A DNA stretch of 64,000 nucleotides, from contig NZ_CP053435.1 of assembly GCF_013127955.1 (NCBI RefSeq), positions 4,588,001 to 4,652,000 of the forward strand, read 5' to 3'. A program made the position numbers and the translations under genes. Position 1 is the first letter of the stretch. Each line of letters begins with the position of its first letter. The stretch is from Spirosoma taeanense (GTDB lineage Bacteria > Bacteroidota > Bacteroidia > Cytophagales > Spirosomataceae). Below the pieces are notes generated by a model. It saw only the letters and a program-made list of their open reading frames with translations, was not told the origin of the DNA and searched no databases. Positions 18,106 through 27,044 of this stretch are shown here, one piece after another.

Positions 18106-19200
18106 TTGATCAAAGAAGTCAGTTTTTCCCTGTTACTGGCCACCGTAAAACCAGCCCTTGCGCTGCCGTTTTTCGGGGCCGACACGAGCCAAACGCTTCG
18201 GTCGTCGAACGGCTTGAATAACCCATCGCTCCTGGTTGTTGACTCTTCCAGTCGTGTGTTTCCCATCTATTTTTGTGGAGAAGAGGTGCCTGTTTTTGAG
18301 CCGCGTGTGTCGCGCCGGTGGGTACAGACCCTCCGAACTTACGGGGCACAGCCGGAATGCCTGTTCGACCTTCGTCGTCGGGCCTCAACCTTCTTTCCCA
18401 TCATCGACCCTATCCTGCGGAAATACAAAATTCCGCGCGATTTTCGGTTCATGCCTCTTGCCGAAAGCGCTCTGGTCAATGACTGCGTATCACCCAAAGG
18501 AGCGTCGGGTTACTGGCAGCTTATGCCCGAAACAGCCCGCGAACTGGGTCTCACAGTTGACGATAAGGTAGACGAACGTTACAACCTGCAAAAGGCGACT
18601 GTCGCTGTCTGCCGGTACCTTCACCAGCTTTACCGGCAACTAGGGTCCTGGACACTTGTTGCGGCTGCTTATAACGGTGGCGTAACGCATGTGCAGAATA
18701 AAATGCAGCAGCAGGGCCATTCAAATTATTACCGGCTGCGGCTCCACCGCGAAACGAGCCATTACCTGTTCCGGATTCTGGCCTACAAAGAACTGCTCAG
18801 TAACCCCCGGCAGTATACTCTCTGGCTTCGTAGCTCAACCCTTGCTCAGCTAACCAAGCCGTTGCCCAGCTGGCACAAACCCCTGGCTCTGCCCAGGAAA
18901 ATTAAGGACGCCCCAACTGTTGAGCTGGTCGATGCAGAAAGCCCCGACCCAACCTGGGGACCCCGCCCGAATACCTCCCTGACCAAGATGCCTTCGGATA
19001 CGGAGCAGTTTATTGCTATGGCTGCTTCGACCAAAGCAACCCCAAATGCGCCCGATGCGGATTTGACAAAGCAGGGACCCCATTTTCCAATCAAAAAACT
19101 GATGATGGGTTTGATGGTGCTGCGGTTCCGTCGCCCCCGATTTTTGAAGCGGAATAAAAGCGAAGGAATTCGCCCGCTGCACTTCTGGGATTGGCTTTAA
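18106..19200 (+). CDS. Lytic transglycosylase 1 of 3 (MltD/SLT family), short form
   Basis: 364 residues from TTG 18106. No in-frame ATG exists back to the stop at 18004, and the TTG gives a credible signal peptide (SFSLLLATVKPALA). The SLT domain is at about 95-240: catalytic Glu is E120 (PLAESALV), followed by SPKGASGYWQLMPETA and VAAAYNGG. It would cleave the MurNAc-GlcNAc bond in periplasmic peptidoglycan. Unlike its two neighbours it lacks the C-terminal beta domain and ends in a basic Arg/Lys-rich tail (RFRRPRFLKRNK). It is first in a tandem array of three paralogues and is followed by a terminator. Confidence 0.88.
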   Translation: MIKEVSFSLLLATVKPALALPFFGADTSQTLRSSNGLNNPSLLVVDSSSRVFPIYFCGEEVPVFEPRVSRRWVQTLRTYGAQPECLFDLRRRASTFFPIIDPILRKYKIPRDFRFMPLAESALVNDCVSPKGASGYWQLMPETARELGLTVDDKVDERYNLQKATVAVCRYLHQLYRQLGSWTLVAAAYNGGVTHVQNKMQQQGHSNYYRLRLHRETSHYLFRILAYKELLSNPRQYTLWLRSSTLAQLTKPLPSWHKPLALPRKIKDAPTVELVDAESPDPTWGPRPNTSLTKMPSDTEQFIAMAASTKATPNAPDADLTKQGPHFPIKKLMMGLMVLRFRRPRFLKRNKSEGIRPLHFWDWL

Positions 19201-19216
19201 GCTACTCGTATTACGC

Positions 19217-19255
19217 TTACCTCACTCATCTATACAAATAGTCTGAGTGAGGTAA
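19217..19255 (+). terminator. Terminator after lytic transglycosylase 1
   Basis: Perfect 12-bp arms (TTACCTCACTCA / TGAGTGAGGTAA) followed by TTTTATT, 17 bp after the stop codon. This separates the first paralogue's transcript from the second. Confidence 0.75.
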
Positions 19256-19266
19256 TTTTATTACTA

Positions 19267-19274
19267 TATCTTTG
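19267..19274 (+). promoter_or_regulatory. -7 promoter box for lytic transglycosylase 2
   Basis: TATCTTTG (followed by C) fits TAnnTTTG, just behind the preceding terminator and 88 bp before ATG 19362. No clear -33 TTTG. Confidence 0.45.
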
Positions 19275-19361
19275 CAAACAAAAAATACTAACGCGATAGT
19301 GTTACCATAGAATTAATTTCGCGTCCTAATACTGCAACCGTAACTCTACTTTTTCCTTCTG

Positions 19362-20606
19362 ATGAATTTGCTAGTATCGCTTTCGCTGGCGGCCGGATTG
19401 GTCGTTGCGAGTGCTCTGTCTACAGTTGTTTCTACGGCCTCGTTCCTGTCCATCAACTTTTTAACTAAGCCTGCTTCAACAAACGCTGCTTTATCCTTTA
19501 CGCCGGATCTGACTACGCTTCCTCCCGTATATTTCTGCGGGGAGTCGGTACCGCTGCACGAAGAAGTGGTTGCCCGCCGGCTGGTGTCGGCGCTGGTTCG
19601 CAACACCGCCCAGAATCAGACGTTATATCGCATCCGGCAGCGGGCCGCTTCGTTTTTTCCAGTTATTGAGCCTATTCTGGCCCGCCACCGTGTTCCTCTG
19701 GATTTCAAGTACCTGCCCCTGGTTGAGAGCGCGCTTCGGGGGTTTGCCGTATCGCCAAGGGGCGCCGTCGGGTATTGGCAGTTTATGCCCGAGACGGCCC
19801 GCGAACTGGGCCTATCGGTGCGCTCGGGCTACGATGAGCGCCGGAACCTGGTTAAATCGACCGAGGCAGCCTGTCGTTACCTGAGTTACCTGCACAACCG
19901 ACTTGGTTCGTGGACGCTGGCTGCGGCTGCTTATAACAATGGCATTGGCGCGATGCTGAGCAATATCCGCCGGCAACAGCAGCGCGATTATTATTACCTG
20001 CGCCTGAATGCCGAAACGGGCAAATACCTCTACCGAATTCTGGCGTTTAAAGAGATATTCTCTAATTATCGCTGCTACCAGGATATTATTCCGAACCGGA
20101 TTATGGCGTATCTAAGCCAGCCGCTTACGCCCGAAGTCAACAGCGCTGACGACGAGATACTGCTGCCGGAAACGCTCGTTGATCAGGCAACGCACATGGC
20201 CCTCAATACACCTGTTGAACCAGCGATGACCCGTCTTACCGGACGAGCTGACGATATTCCACTGCCTAATGCGGCCGATGTATTCCGGGGTGGTATCAAA
20301 GCAAAATTAACCGAGTCGGCAGGCTTACAGCGCGGCCAGGTATGGGTGTTTCATCTCACCCGCGACGGGATGGCCGATGGGCGCCAGGTTGAAGAAGGCG
20401 ACGTTTTGTATGCCATCGTCGAAGATATTGACCAGAAAACGAACAAAGTGTATCTACGCGCCGATAAACTATACTCGACGACCGAGAAACAGACGTATAA
20501 CCTGGCCCTGGCGGCTGTCGACGCGTCTACGGGTCGTATCGGTATACGCCTGCCGGACGTAGATCAGGTTCGGTCTGGCTGGATTTTGACCTGGAAAACC
20601 TTGTAG
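19362..20606 (+). CDS. Lytic transglycosylase 2 of 3 (MltD/SLT family) with C-terminal beta domain
   Basis: 414 residues with an N-terminal hydrophobic signal (1-30). The SLT domain has E122 (PLVESAL), SPRGAVGYWQFMPETA and LAAAAYNNG. A C-terminal domain at about 308-414 (GGIKAKLTESAGLQRGQ to GWILTWK) is shared with the third paralogue. It is rich in beta strands and reminds me of the C-terminal domain of the conjugative protein TraM in this phylum, but that likeness is tentative. Its own promoter-like box and the terminator upstream suggest independent expression from the first paralogue. Confidence 0.9.
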   Translation: MNLLVSLSLAAGLVVASALSTVVSTASFLSINFLTKPASTNAALSFTPDLTTLPPVYFCGESVPLHEEVVARRLVSALVRNTAQNQTLYRIRQRAASFFPVIEPILARHRVPLDFKYLPLVESALRGFAVSPRGAVGYWQFMPETARELGLSVRSGYDERRNLVKSTEAACRYLSYLHNRLGSWTLAAAAYNNGIGAMLSNIRRQQQRDYYYLRLNAETGKYLYRILAFKEIFSNYRCYQDIIPNRIMAYLSQPLTPEVNSADDEILLPETLVDQATHMALNTPVEPAMTRLTGRADDIPLPNAADVFRGGIKAKLTESAGLQRGQVWVFHLTRDGMADGRQVEEGDVLYAIVEDIDQKTNKVYLRADKLYSTTEKQTYNLALAAVDASTGRIGIRLPDVDQVRSGWILTWKTL

Positions 20607-20688
20607 AGGATTTATCCGGTAAACTTTCAGGCTGATTGCCAGTCGCTAACGTTTTCGAACTAAACCCTCTGATAGCCGCGTTGTCTAT

Positions 20689-21951
20689 GTGTTGAACCAA
20701 TCGCTGTTTATTTTGAGGTTTATCATACGATGCGCTGTTTCGTTGCTTGCTGTAGGTCTGCTCATTCCGGGGGTTTCAGCACAGCGGAAAAAAGCCTCTG
20801 AAAAACCGGGATTTACTCGTTCGGCAATACCCGCCCCCCGGCTGGTAGGTGGGCCGGGGCGGCTGCATTTCAGCGGAGAATTAGTCCCAACCCAACAAAG
20901 CGACGTATCGGCCAAGCTAGCTTTTGCATTGGCCAGCAGCTCAGGCTACAGCCGGCATCTGAACGCGCTAAAAGCGCGTTCGGCTCCCTTCTTTGCCGTT
21001 ATCGAGCCAATCCTGCGTAAGCATAATATCCCCAACGATTTCAAATACCTGCCGCTCATTGAAAGCGCCTGGCAGGCTAACGCCGTATCGTCGGCGGGAG
21101 CCATTGGCTACTGGCAATTTATGGACGAGACGGCGCAGGATATGGGCCTGTCAATTACGCCGGGTAATGATGAACGTACCGATCTGCGCAAGTCGACCGA
21201 AGCCGCGTGTCGGTACCTGGCCTTTCTCCACCGTAAACTGGGCTCCTGGACGCTTGTAGCGGCTGCCTATAATGGGGGCATCGGTATGGTACAGCGAAAA
21301 ATTGTACGGTCGGGCCATCGCGACTACTACGCCATGGCCATGAATCCTGAAACAGGTTATTACCTCTACCGGATACTGGCCATGAAAGAGTTATTCACCA
21401 ATCCGGTATATGGCGCTGGCCCGACGGGTCCATTAATGGCCTCGGCCGGCAACTGGTATGAGCAGGAGCGCGAACAGGCCCGGCGTATGGGTTGGCTCCA
21501 CGACGAAGAACCCGATCCGGTAGGTGTTCCAGTTGAATCTCTGGAAACGAGTAACGACCTGTCAGTACATGCTGAAACTGCCGTTATGGATAGCGTATTG
21601 GCTGAATTGCTCAAAACGCAGGCTGCAGCGACACCCGTTTACACAGGTGACGTAACGGCCAAACTTGTTCGGGCGGGCCAGTTGAAAATTGGCCAAAGCT
21701 GGACGTTCAAACTGACCGAAGACATTCTGATTGGCGAGGATGAGCTCAAAGCGGGCGATGTATTATATGCCCTGGTCGACGATATTGACAGCCGTGGCCA
21801 GCTGTTTCTGCGAGCGACAAAAGCAGTTTCAGCGCAAACCAACACGGTTATCCCCTTAACGCTGTTGGCTATCAACCCCAAAACGGGTCTGGCGGGTGTT
21901 TCCAGGCCTAAACCAGTTAAACCCGGCTGGGTAGTGCAGTGGAAACTCTAA
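20689..21951 (+). CDS. Lytic transglycosylase 3 of 3 (MltD/SLT family) with C-terminal beta domain
   Basis: 420 residues from GTG 20689; the overlapping ATG at 20687 runs into a stop. The signal peptide ends near residue 31 (GVSAQ). The SLT domain has E125 (PLIESAW), SSAGAIGYWQFMDETA and VAAAYNGG. The C-terminal domain at about 318-420 (GDVTAKLVRAGQLKIGQSW to GWVVQWK) is homologous to that of paralogue 2. It lies 82 bp after paralogue 2 with no terminator between them, so the two may share a transcript. A strong two-sided terminator follows. Confidence 0.9.
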   Translation: MLNQSLFILRFIIRCAVSLLAVGLLIPGVSAQRKKASEKPGFTRSAIPAPRLVGGPGRLHFSGELVPTQQSDVSAKLAFALASSSGYSRHLNALKARSAPFFAVIEPILRKHNIPNDFKYLPLIESAWQANAVSSAGAIGYWQFMDETAQDMGLSITPGNDERTDLRKSTEAACRYLAFLHRKLGSWTLVAAAYNGGIGMVQRKIVRSGHRDYYAMAMNPETGYYLYRILAMKELFTNPVYGAGPTGPLMASAGNWYEQEREQARRMGWLHDEEPDPVGVPVESLETSNDLSVHAETAVMDSVLAELLKTQAAATPVYTGDVTAKLVRAGQLKIGQSWTFKLTEDILIGEDELKAGDVLYALVDDIDSRGQLFLRATKAVSAQTNTVIPLTLLAINPKTGLAGVSRPKPVKPGWVVQWKL

Positions 21952-21953
21952 AC

Positions 21954-22010
21954 TATAGTCAGCAAAAAGGCGCTCAACGGGTTACGTTGAGCGCCTTTTT
22001 GCTGACTATA
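21954..22010. terminator. Bidirectional terminator between convergent genes
   Basis: Perfect 25-bp arms (core GCAAAAAGGCGCTCAAC) with a 7-nt loop, between the plus-strand transglycosylase stop (21951) and the minus-strand gene end (22018). The A5/T5 runs inside the stem would work in both directions. Confidence 0.85.
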
Positions 22011-22017
22011 TTAATAC

Positions 22018-22365
22018 TTATTCTGGCCGGAAGCGCAGCCGAACGGTATGCAGTTCGCCGGCATCGCCCCCGTATCCATTGAGCCGCTTGCCAGTCAACT
22101 GACGTATCAGCGTGTTGTTGATCTGCTCGTTCTGACTAAAAACTTCCAGCTGGCATAATTCATTATCCGCATTTATCCGAAACTGAATTACGACGACCCC
22201 CGCCTGCTGAGCAGGTTTCAGCGCGTCAGGATACGAAATATATTTAGATAGCTGCTGCTCTAGGTTAGCTTTAGGCGCTTTGGTCTTGCGAATTTTTGCT
22301 GGCGTAGCATAAGCCTGCGTCATCAGGAAACCTACCAAGGCTATGAAAAACAAAACTTTTTTCAT
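22018..22365 (-). CDS. Small secreted protein with TonB-like C-terminal fold
   Basis: 115 residues from ATG 22365. A longer frame to 22425 adds 20 residues before the evident signal peptide (KKVLFFIALVGFLMTQAYA) and is not favoured. After the signal, a basic KIRKTKAPK segment leads to a domain with ISYPDALKPAQQAGVVVIQFRI, the pattern of TonB C-terminal domains (P-x-A...G-x-V-x-V-x-F). It lacks the usual membrane anchor and proline-rich linker, so it may be a stand-alone periplasmic TonB-like domain rather than an energy transducer. Confidence 0.7.
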   Translation of the reverse strand: MKKVLFFIALVGFLMTQAYATPAKIRKTKAPKANLEQQLSKYISYPDALKPAQQAGVVVIQFRINADNELCQLEVFSQNEQINNTLIRQLTGKRLNGYGGDAGELHTVRLRFRPE

Positions 22366-22570
22366 GACATCTACGATTGAATGAGTGAACGATATCTCCC
22401 GGGCGAACCTCTTAATTACTCGCACGGACTTATATTACTGTAATATTAACCCAATGTTACGTAAATGTTAAGTATTCATCAAATAATTTTTTTACGGTAA
22501 TCTTCTAGTATAATACCTACACACTGAATCAGGCCTTTATTTGGCTTATACTGGGTGGATTAACAAAAAA

Positions 22571-22590
22571 AGATCGCCCTGGGGCGATCT
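22571..22590 (-). terminator. Intrinsic terminator of the S15 hydrolase gene
   Basis: On the minus strand AGATCGCC-CCAG-GGCGATCT is followed by a run of seven T, about 50 bp past the stop at 22640. This is a classical intrinsic terminator. Confidence 0.85.
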
Positions 22591-22639
22591 CTCCAATAAT
22601 CATTCTGCGGTTACTATTAAGCGAATGTTAAGAAACCAA

Positions 22640-24562
22640 TCAATTTCTTAACACAGAGAATTCAATAACCGACGGATGCGCTGCGTCATGATAAAGACGC
22701 ATAGTGGCTTTTTGAAAATCGTTCGTATCAGCATCAGCAAGGTTTATAAACTTCTGTGGGTTACGATCAACCAGCGGAAACCAGGAATGCTGCACCTGAA
22801 CCATCAGCCGGTGTCCTTTCCGGAACGTATGCATTACGTCGGGGAGTTGTAGCTTGACCTCGGTCACCACGCCGGGCGTAAACGGCTCGGGGGTGGTAAA
22901 ACTATTCCGGAATTTACCCCGCAGCACGTCGGCCCGCACCAGCCGCTGATACCCTGCCATTTGCAACCCTTTTGGATTAGGACTAGGATTTTTCGTGCTA
23001 TCGGGCAAAACATCGATAATCTTGACAATAAAGTCGGCATCGGTACCCATTGTCGAGGCAAACAGCCGGGCGTTGATCGGTCCGGCAATGACCATGTCTT
23101 CGGTCAGCGGCTCGGTTTGGAAAACAACTACGTCCGGGCGACGGGCGGCAAAGCGCTGGTCTTCGATCATGTACTGATTATTTCGTCGCGCCTGAATACC
23201 GTCCGTATAAGGCACGGGCTTCGCCGGGTCGCTGATGTATTCCTCGAATGAGTTCGTTTGGACGGGTGGCTGACGGGTTAACTGGCCCTGCGGCTGGAAG
23301 TACAGTGATTGCGACTGCACCGTTTTGGGTGGCCAGGCATCAAAAGTCTTCCAGGTGTTCAGGCCCGTATCGAACACAGTTGCTTCGGGCGCCTTGAAAC
23401 TGCCCTTGTCTTTCAGATAATAGGCGAAAAAGGCGGTTTCGATACTGTCGCGGTAAAACTTAGCGGTATTGTGCCCAAACGAAAACGGGCCAAACTCGCT
23501 CCAGTCCGGGCGCGCCCAGGCTCCGTGCGTCCAGGGTCCCATCACGAGTTTATTGGTGTTGCCGGTTGATTGCTTCTCGATGGCTTCATACGTCCGCAGG
23601 GCACCAAACAGGTCCTCAGCGTCGAACCACCCGCCAACAACCAGCGTAGCGGGCTTTACATTTTTCAGATGTGGCCGGATATTACGACTTTGCCAGTACG
23701 CGTCGTAGGTGTCATGCTCCAGATATTCATTCCAGATTTTACCCTGCCGGTTAAAGTACTTTGCTGAGTTGGCGTTTTTGATCGGCCCTAAATCCAGAAA
23801 GAACTGATAGGCGTCTTTAGGCTGGTACGCAAACACGTTTTCATAGTCCTGCGTCGGGCCAGTGCGCGGTTTGTCGAAATAATTCAGGAATGAAAAATTG
23901 TCGAGCAGGAAAAAAGCGCCGTTATGCCGGGCATCGTCGCCAATAAACTCATCCGTTACGGGGGCCTGGGGCGATACCGCCTTCAGAGCCGGGTGCGGAT
24001 CGGGCAAGGCAGCCGATGCGTAAAAACCGGGATAGGATATACCCATTAAGCCTACCCGACCGTTATTGGCCGGCAGGTTTTTGAGCAGCCACTCGATGGT
24101 GTCGTACGTATCCGAACTTTCGTCGAGGGAGGTTGTTGCGGCCTGCCCACGACTCTGGCGGCCCTTCACCAGCCCGGAGCCGGGTCTGTTCGGGGTCATC
24201 TCCTCAAAGCTTCCCTCGCTCATATACCGTCCACGAACGTCCTGATACACGAAAATATATTTGTCCCGCGATAGGTCTTTATTCAGGCCAGGGCCTGTTT
24301 TAGGATAATTCGCTTCGCCATACGGCGCGGCCGAATAGGGCGTTCGCTCCATTAGAATTGGGTAGCGGTTATCCGCAGCGGCATCCTTGGGTACGTAAAT
24401 GACGGTATATAACTTAACCCCGTCGCGCATCGGAATCTGGCGGTCGAGCTTAACGTAATTCTGCCGGACAAACAGTGAGTCGGCCGACGTCAGCTGGGCA
24501 AAGCCGGGTATTCCAGCCAGGAGCACTGCCAGGGCAGCGAGTAACGAAATCTTATGAGTCAT
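22640..24562 (-). CDS. Secreted CocE/NonD-family (peptidase S15-like) hydrolase
   Basis: 640 residues with a signal peptide (cleavage near GFAQ, residue 23). The alpha/beta-hydrolase part has MRDGVKLYTVIYVP, then DVRGRYMSEG and the nucleophile elbow GISYPG with S176. The C-terminal beta-rich domain (from about 430) is the X-Pro dipeptidyl-peptidase C-terminal type. Family members include cocaine esterase, glutaryl-7-ACA acylase and alpha-amino-acid ester hydrolases. The substrate here is unknown; the protein is likely to be periplasmic. It is a single gene with its own terminator. Confidence 0.92.
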   Translation of the reverse strand: MTHKISLLAALAVLLAGIPGFAQLTSADSLFVRQNYVKLDRQIPMRDGVKLYTVIYVPKDAAADNRYPILMERTPYSAAPYGEANYPKTGPGLNKDLSRDKYIFVYQDVRGRYMSEGSFEEMTPNRPGSGLVKGRQSRGQAATTSLDESSDTYDTIEWLLKNLPANNGRVGLMGISYPGFYASAALPDPHPALKAVSPQAPVTDEFIGDDARHNGAFFLLDNFSFLNYFDKPRTGPTQDYENVFAYQPKDAYQFFLDLGPIKNANSAKYFNRQGKIWNEYLEHDTYDAYWQSRNIRPHLKNVKPATLVVGGWFDAEDLFGALRTYEAIEKQSTGNTNKLVMGPWTHGAWARPDWSEFGPFSFGHNTAKFYRDSIETAFFAYYLKDKGSFKAPEATVFDTGLNTWKTFDAWPPKTVQSQSLYFQPQGQLTRQPPVQTNSFEEYISDPAKPVPYTDGIQARRNNQYMIEDQRFAARRPDVVVFQTEPLTEDMVIAGPINARLFASTMGTDADFIVKIIDVLPDSTKNPSPNPKGLQMAGYQRLVRADVLRGKFRNSFTTPEPFTPGVVTEVKLQLPDVMHTFRKGHRLMVQVQHSWFPLVDRNPQKFINLADADTNDFQKATMRLYHDAAHPSVIEFSVLRN

Positions 24563-24605
24563 AAAGGGATACTAAACGAGTCAACGTAATAATAAACAAT
24601 TGGCC

Positions 24606-25865
24606 TCAGGCCGGCAAAAAGGGGCGACTCGGCACAGCATATTGCCGCCTGGCCGGAACGCTGATCAGTTCACGTTCGGGATAACGCAAAGCGGTCAGTT
24701 TACCGCCAAACGCGCAGCCGGTGTCAATATCAATCGTATTGTTTTGCCAGATGGCATCGGCTACGGGCGTGTGCCCATAAACAATCGTTGGTTTTCCCCG
24801 GTAGTCGGCGGCCCAATTTAGCCGGACGGGCAGGCCATAATCATCGTTTTTACCGGTAGTGGCGCCGAATAAGCAGAATGACCGCACAACTTCTCCGCTA
24901 CGTCCGTGCAGGTCTTCGCGCAGGCCCGCATGCGCTACCAGCAACTGTCCGTTATCTAGCTGGATGTAATGCGGCAGACCTTCCAGAAACTGACGAACCT
25001 GCTCCCTAAACGCGGGCGGCTCCGCATTTAACTGGGCTACGGTTTCGGCCAATCCGTGCATGAGCTGTACGTTGTTACCACGTAGTTTCCGGCGAAGCTT
25101 ATCATCATGGTTCCCGATCACGCACAGGGCCGTACCATTCTGTACTAGTTGCATCACCAACCGCAATACGCCAACTGAGTTGGGCCCGCGATCGATTAGA
25201 TCGCCCACGAACACGAGAGTTCGGTTGATTAGCGGAGCAGAAGGGTCTTGTACATAACCCAGTTTAGTCAGCAATTCAACTAGTTCGTCATAGCACCCGT
25301 GCACGTCGCCAACAATGTCGAACGGTCCCGTTTGCAGACGAGCGCCTGATGGCTGGCCCCGGCGACTCACCACAGCTTCGGCCACTTCATCGGGCGAGTT
25401 GAATGTATAGATAGCCTGAAAACCTTCGAAGGGTAAATCATGCATAGTCGTTTGCAATCGATGAATCTGACGCTCCAGAACTGATTCCGAAAAGAAGCGA
25501 TCCGGCCGGGCGTAATGACGATCCATCAGCACACGGGTTGGCAGATTAAAAACCAGGGCGACGGCTTCAGTGCCGTATTGACGGGCCATATTCAGGTAAT
25601 CCCGCCGGTCAATAGCCTGCAGGTTCGTCGCGTCAATAACGGTCAACAATCCGCGCCGAAGCCGCTTCTCGACCACCAGATGCACCAGTTCAAAGGCATC
25701 TTTGGTTGCGCTTTGGTCGTTATCGTCGTCGGCTACTACTGCCCGGTAGTGATCAGATGAGACAACTTCCGTTGGTTGAAAGTGTTGTCGGGCAAAGGTC
25801 GATTTGCCCGAACTGCTTACGCCAATCAGCAGCACAAGGGCGCGTTCGGGGAGTTCAATGTCCAT
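24606..25865 (-). CDS. Polynucleotide kinase-phosphatase (Pnkp-like) without ligase domain
   Basis: 419 residues. Residues about 9-165 are a P-loop kinase with GVSSSGKST at 15-23 and a DATN motif near 78-81, as in the 5'-OH polynucleotide kinase domain of bacterial Pnkp. Residues about 180-405 are a metallophosphoesterase with GDVHG (186-190), GDLIDRG (221-227), GNHD (251-254) and later HAG and GHTP. In the RNA-repair Pnkp of Clostridium thermocellum a third, ligase domain brings the length to about 870 residues. Here the stop comes at the end of the phosphatase domain. No Hen1-like methyltransferase or ligase is near. It may heal RNA ends with a ligase coded elsewhere. Confidence 0.88.
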   Translation of the reverse strand: MDIELPERALVLLIGVSSSGKSTFARQHFQPTEVVSSDHYRAVVADDDNDQSATKDAFELVHLVVEKRLRRGLLTVIDATNLQAIDRRDYLNMARQYGTEAVALVFNLPTRVLMDRHYARPDRFFSESVLERQIHRLQTTMHDLPFEGFQAIYTFNSPDEVAEAVVSRRGQPSGARLQTGPFDIVGDVHGCYDELVELLTKLGYVQDPSAPLINRTLVFVGDLIDRGPNSVGVLRLVMQLVQNGTALCVIGNHDDKLRRKLRGNNVQLMHGLAETVAQLNAEPPAFREQVRQFLEGLPHYIQLDNGQLLVAHAGLREDLHGRSGEVVRSFCLFGATTGKNDDYGLPVRLNWAADYRGKPTIVYGHTPVADAIWQNNTIDIDTGCAFGGKLTALRYPERELISVPARRQYAVPSRPFLPA

Positions 25866-25917
25866 GTACTCAAGTCAGGAAACCAGTTAACAGGCGTTGC
25901 CAAACTCAACAACAAAA

Positions 25918-25944
25918 AACCTCCCGACTTGTCAGCGAGAGGTT
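25918..25944 (-). terminator. Terminator of the 26 kb GNAT gene
   Basis: On the minus strand a 9-bp stem with one mismatch (AACCTCTCG / CGGGAGGTT) is followed by TTTT, 26 bp past the stop at 25970 and before the kinase-phosphatase start. Confidence 0.7.
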
Positions 25945-25969
25945 TTCAATGAATAGTTTATAAAAGAGC

Positions 25970-26680
25970 TTAAACCGTCTCCAGTTCCCGCACCGGCTTA
26001 CGGGTACGTGCCCGGTCATGAACGTGCAGACGCAGTAGAATACGTTCTTTGATCCGCATCCAGCGCTCATAGAGTTTTGACTCCTTCAGGAAATTCCACT
26101 TGTCTTCCTTCTGCTCCTTTTTGTGCTCTTCAGGATCGTACAGCATCCCCGTGCACAGGCAGTGCTTGCGGTTGGTACGCGTCAGAATGTCGAAATTAGC
26201 ACAGGTCTGACACCCCTTCCAGAACGCATCGTCACCCGGCAGCTCGCTCAACGTAACCGGCTGATAGCCAAGATCGGAATTAATCTTCATAACGGCCAGA
26301 CTTGTCGTAATCCCGATGATCTTAGCCTCAGGAAAACGTGCCCGCGACAGCTCAAACGCTTTCGCTTTGATCCGCGTGGCAATACCGCTTTTGCGGTGAT
26401 CGGGATGCACGATCAGGCCGGAGTTAGCCACAAACTTGCCGTGCTCCCAGGTCTCGATGTAACAGAAACCCACCCATTCGCCCGACAGGGTCATGGCGAT
26501 AATGGCTTTCCCTTCGAGCATTTTTTCCATCACGTAAATAGGCGATCGCTTGGCAATACCGGTCCCCCGGGCCTTTGCGCTTTCCTCCATTTGGTGGCAG
26601 ATGGTTTCAGCTAGCCGCAGGTGGTTTTCACTGGCTACCTGAACAATATACTGGTCGTTAACTACTTCGGGCGTTATCAT
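25970..26680 (-). CDS. GNAT-family N-acetyltransferase with C-terminal cysteine cluster
   Basis: 236 residues. The GNAT fold runs about 10-150: AKRSPIYVMEKMLEGK, then the acetyl-CoA loop HPDHRKSGIATRI. After it comes a CxxC...CxC cluster (CQTCANF and HCLCTG) and a highly charged tail (PEEHKKEQKEDKW). This arrangement is conserved in Bacteroidota. A homologue in Bacteroides has, as I recall, been proposed as an N-acylglutamate synthase of arginine synthesis. No arg genes are next to it here, so that assignment is tentative. Confidence 0.82.
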   Translation of the reverse strand: MITPEVVNDQYIVQVASENHLRLAETICHQMEESAKARGTGIAKRSPIYVMEKMLEGKAIIAMTLSGEWVGFCYIETWEHGKFVANSGLIVHPDHRKSGIATRIKAKAFELSRARFPEAKIIGITTSLAVMKINSDLGYQPVTLSELPGDDAFWKGCQTCANFDILTRTNRKHCLCTGMLYDPEEHKKEQKEDKWNFLKESKLYERWMRIKERILLRLHVHDRARTRKPVRELETV

Positions 26681-27044
26681 CGTCGTTTATTGGGCGGTTG
26701 TGAAGCCGCAAAACGGAGACGGTGTGATCCGTGCTGTTTGGTTAGAGTAAAATGAACGTGAAAAAGGCGGAAATGATCTGCCACGTAGGCAAATAAGATT
26801 ATATGGTCCTGACGGACCTAAACCGAAATGGCGTAGTATGAAAGAAGGTCGGTAGAAAAACGAGCTTTGCCATTGGTTTGTGCGTGAAAACGCGGACAAT
26901 GTTAGATACTTTATCCGGGTCTTGCAATAGGAATAACGGTTTTTTTTCAGGATAGTTCGGTAACGGTAAAAACATATTTCTTTATCAATCTGTCATAGCG
27001 TATCGATAGTTGTTTATCCGCTATCCGTTGACTTGCGGCTCTTC
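26681..27044. other. Divergent intergenic region without gene
   Basis: 364 bp between the divergently transcribed GNAT and AmpG-like genes. It holds a T8 run at 26939-26946 and a TGACTTGC sequence at 27029-27036 that resembles the local -7 boxes. A 70-codon minus-strand frame at 26687-26899 has no recognisable features, and I do not call it. Confidence 0.5.
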
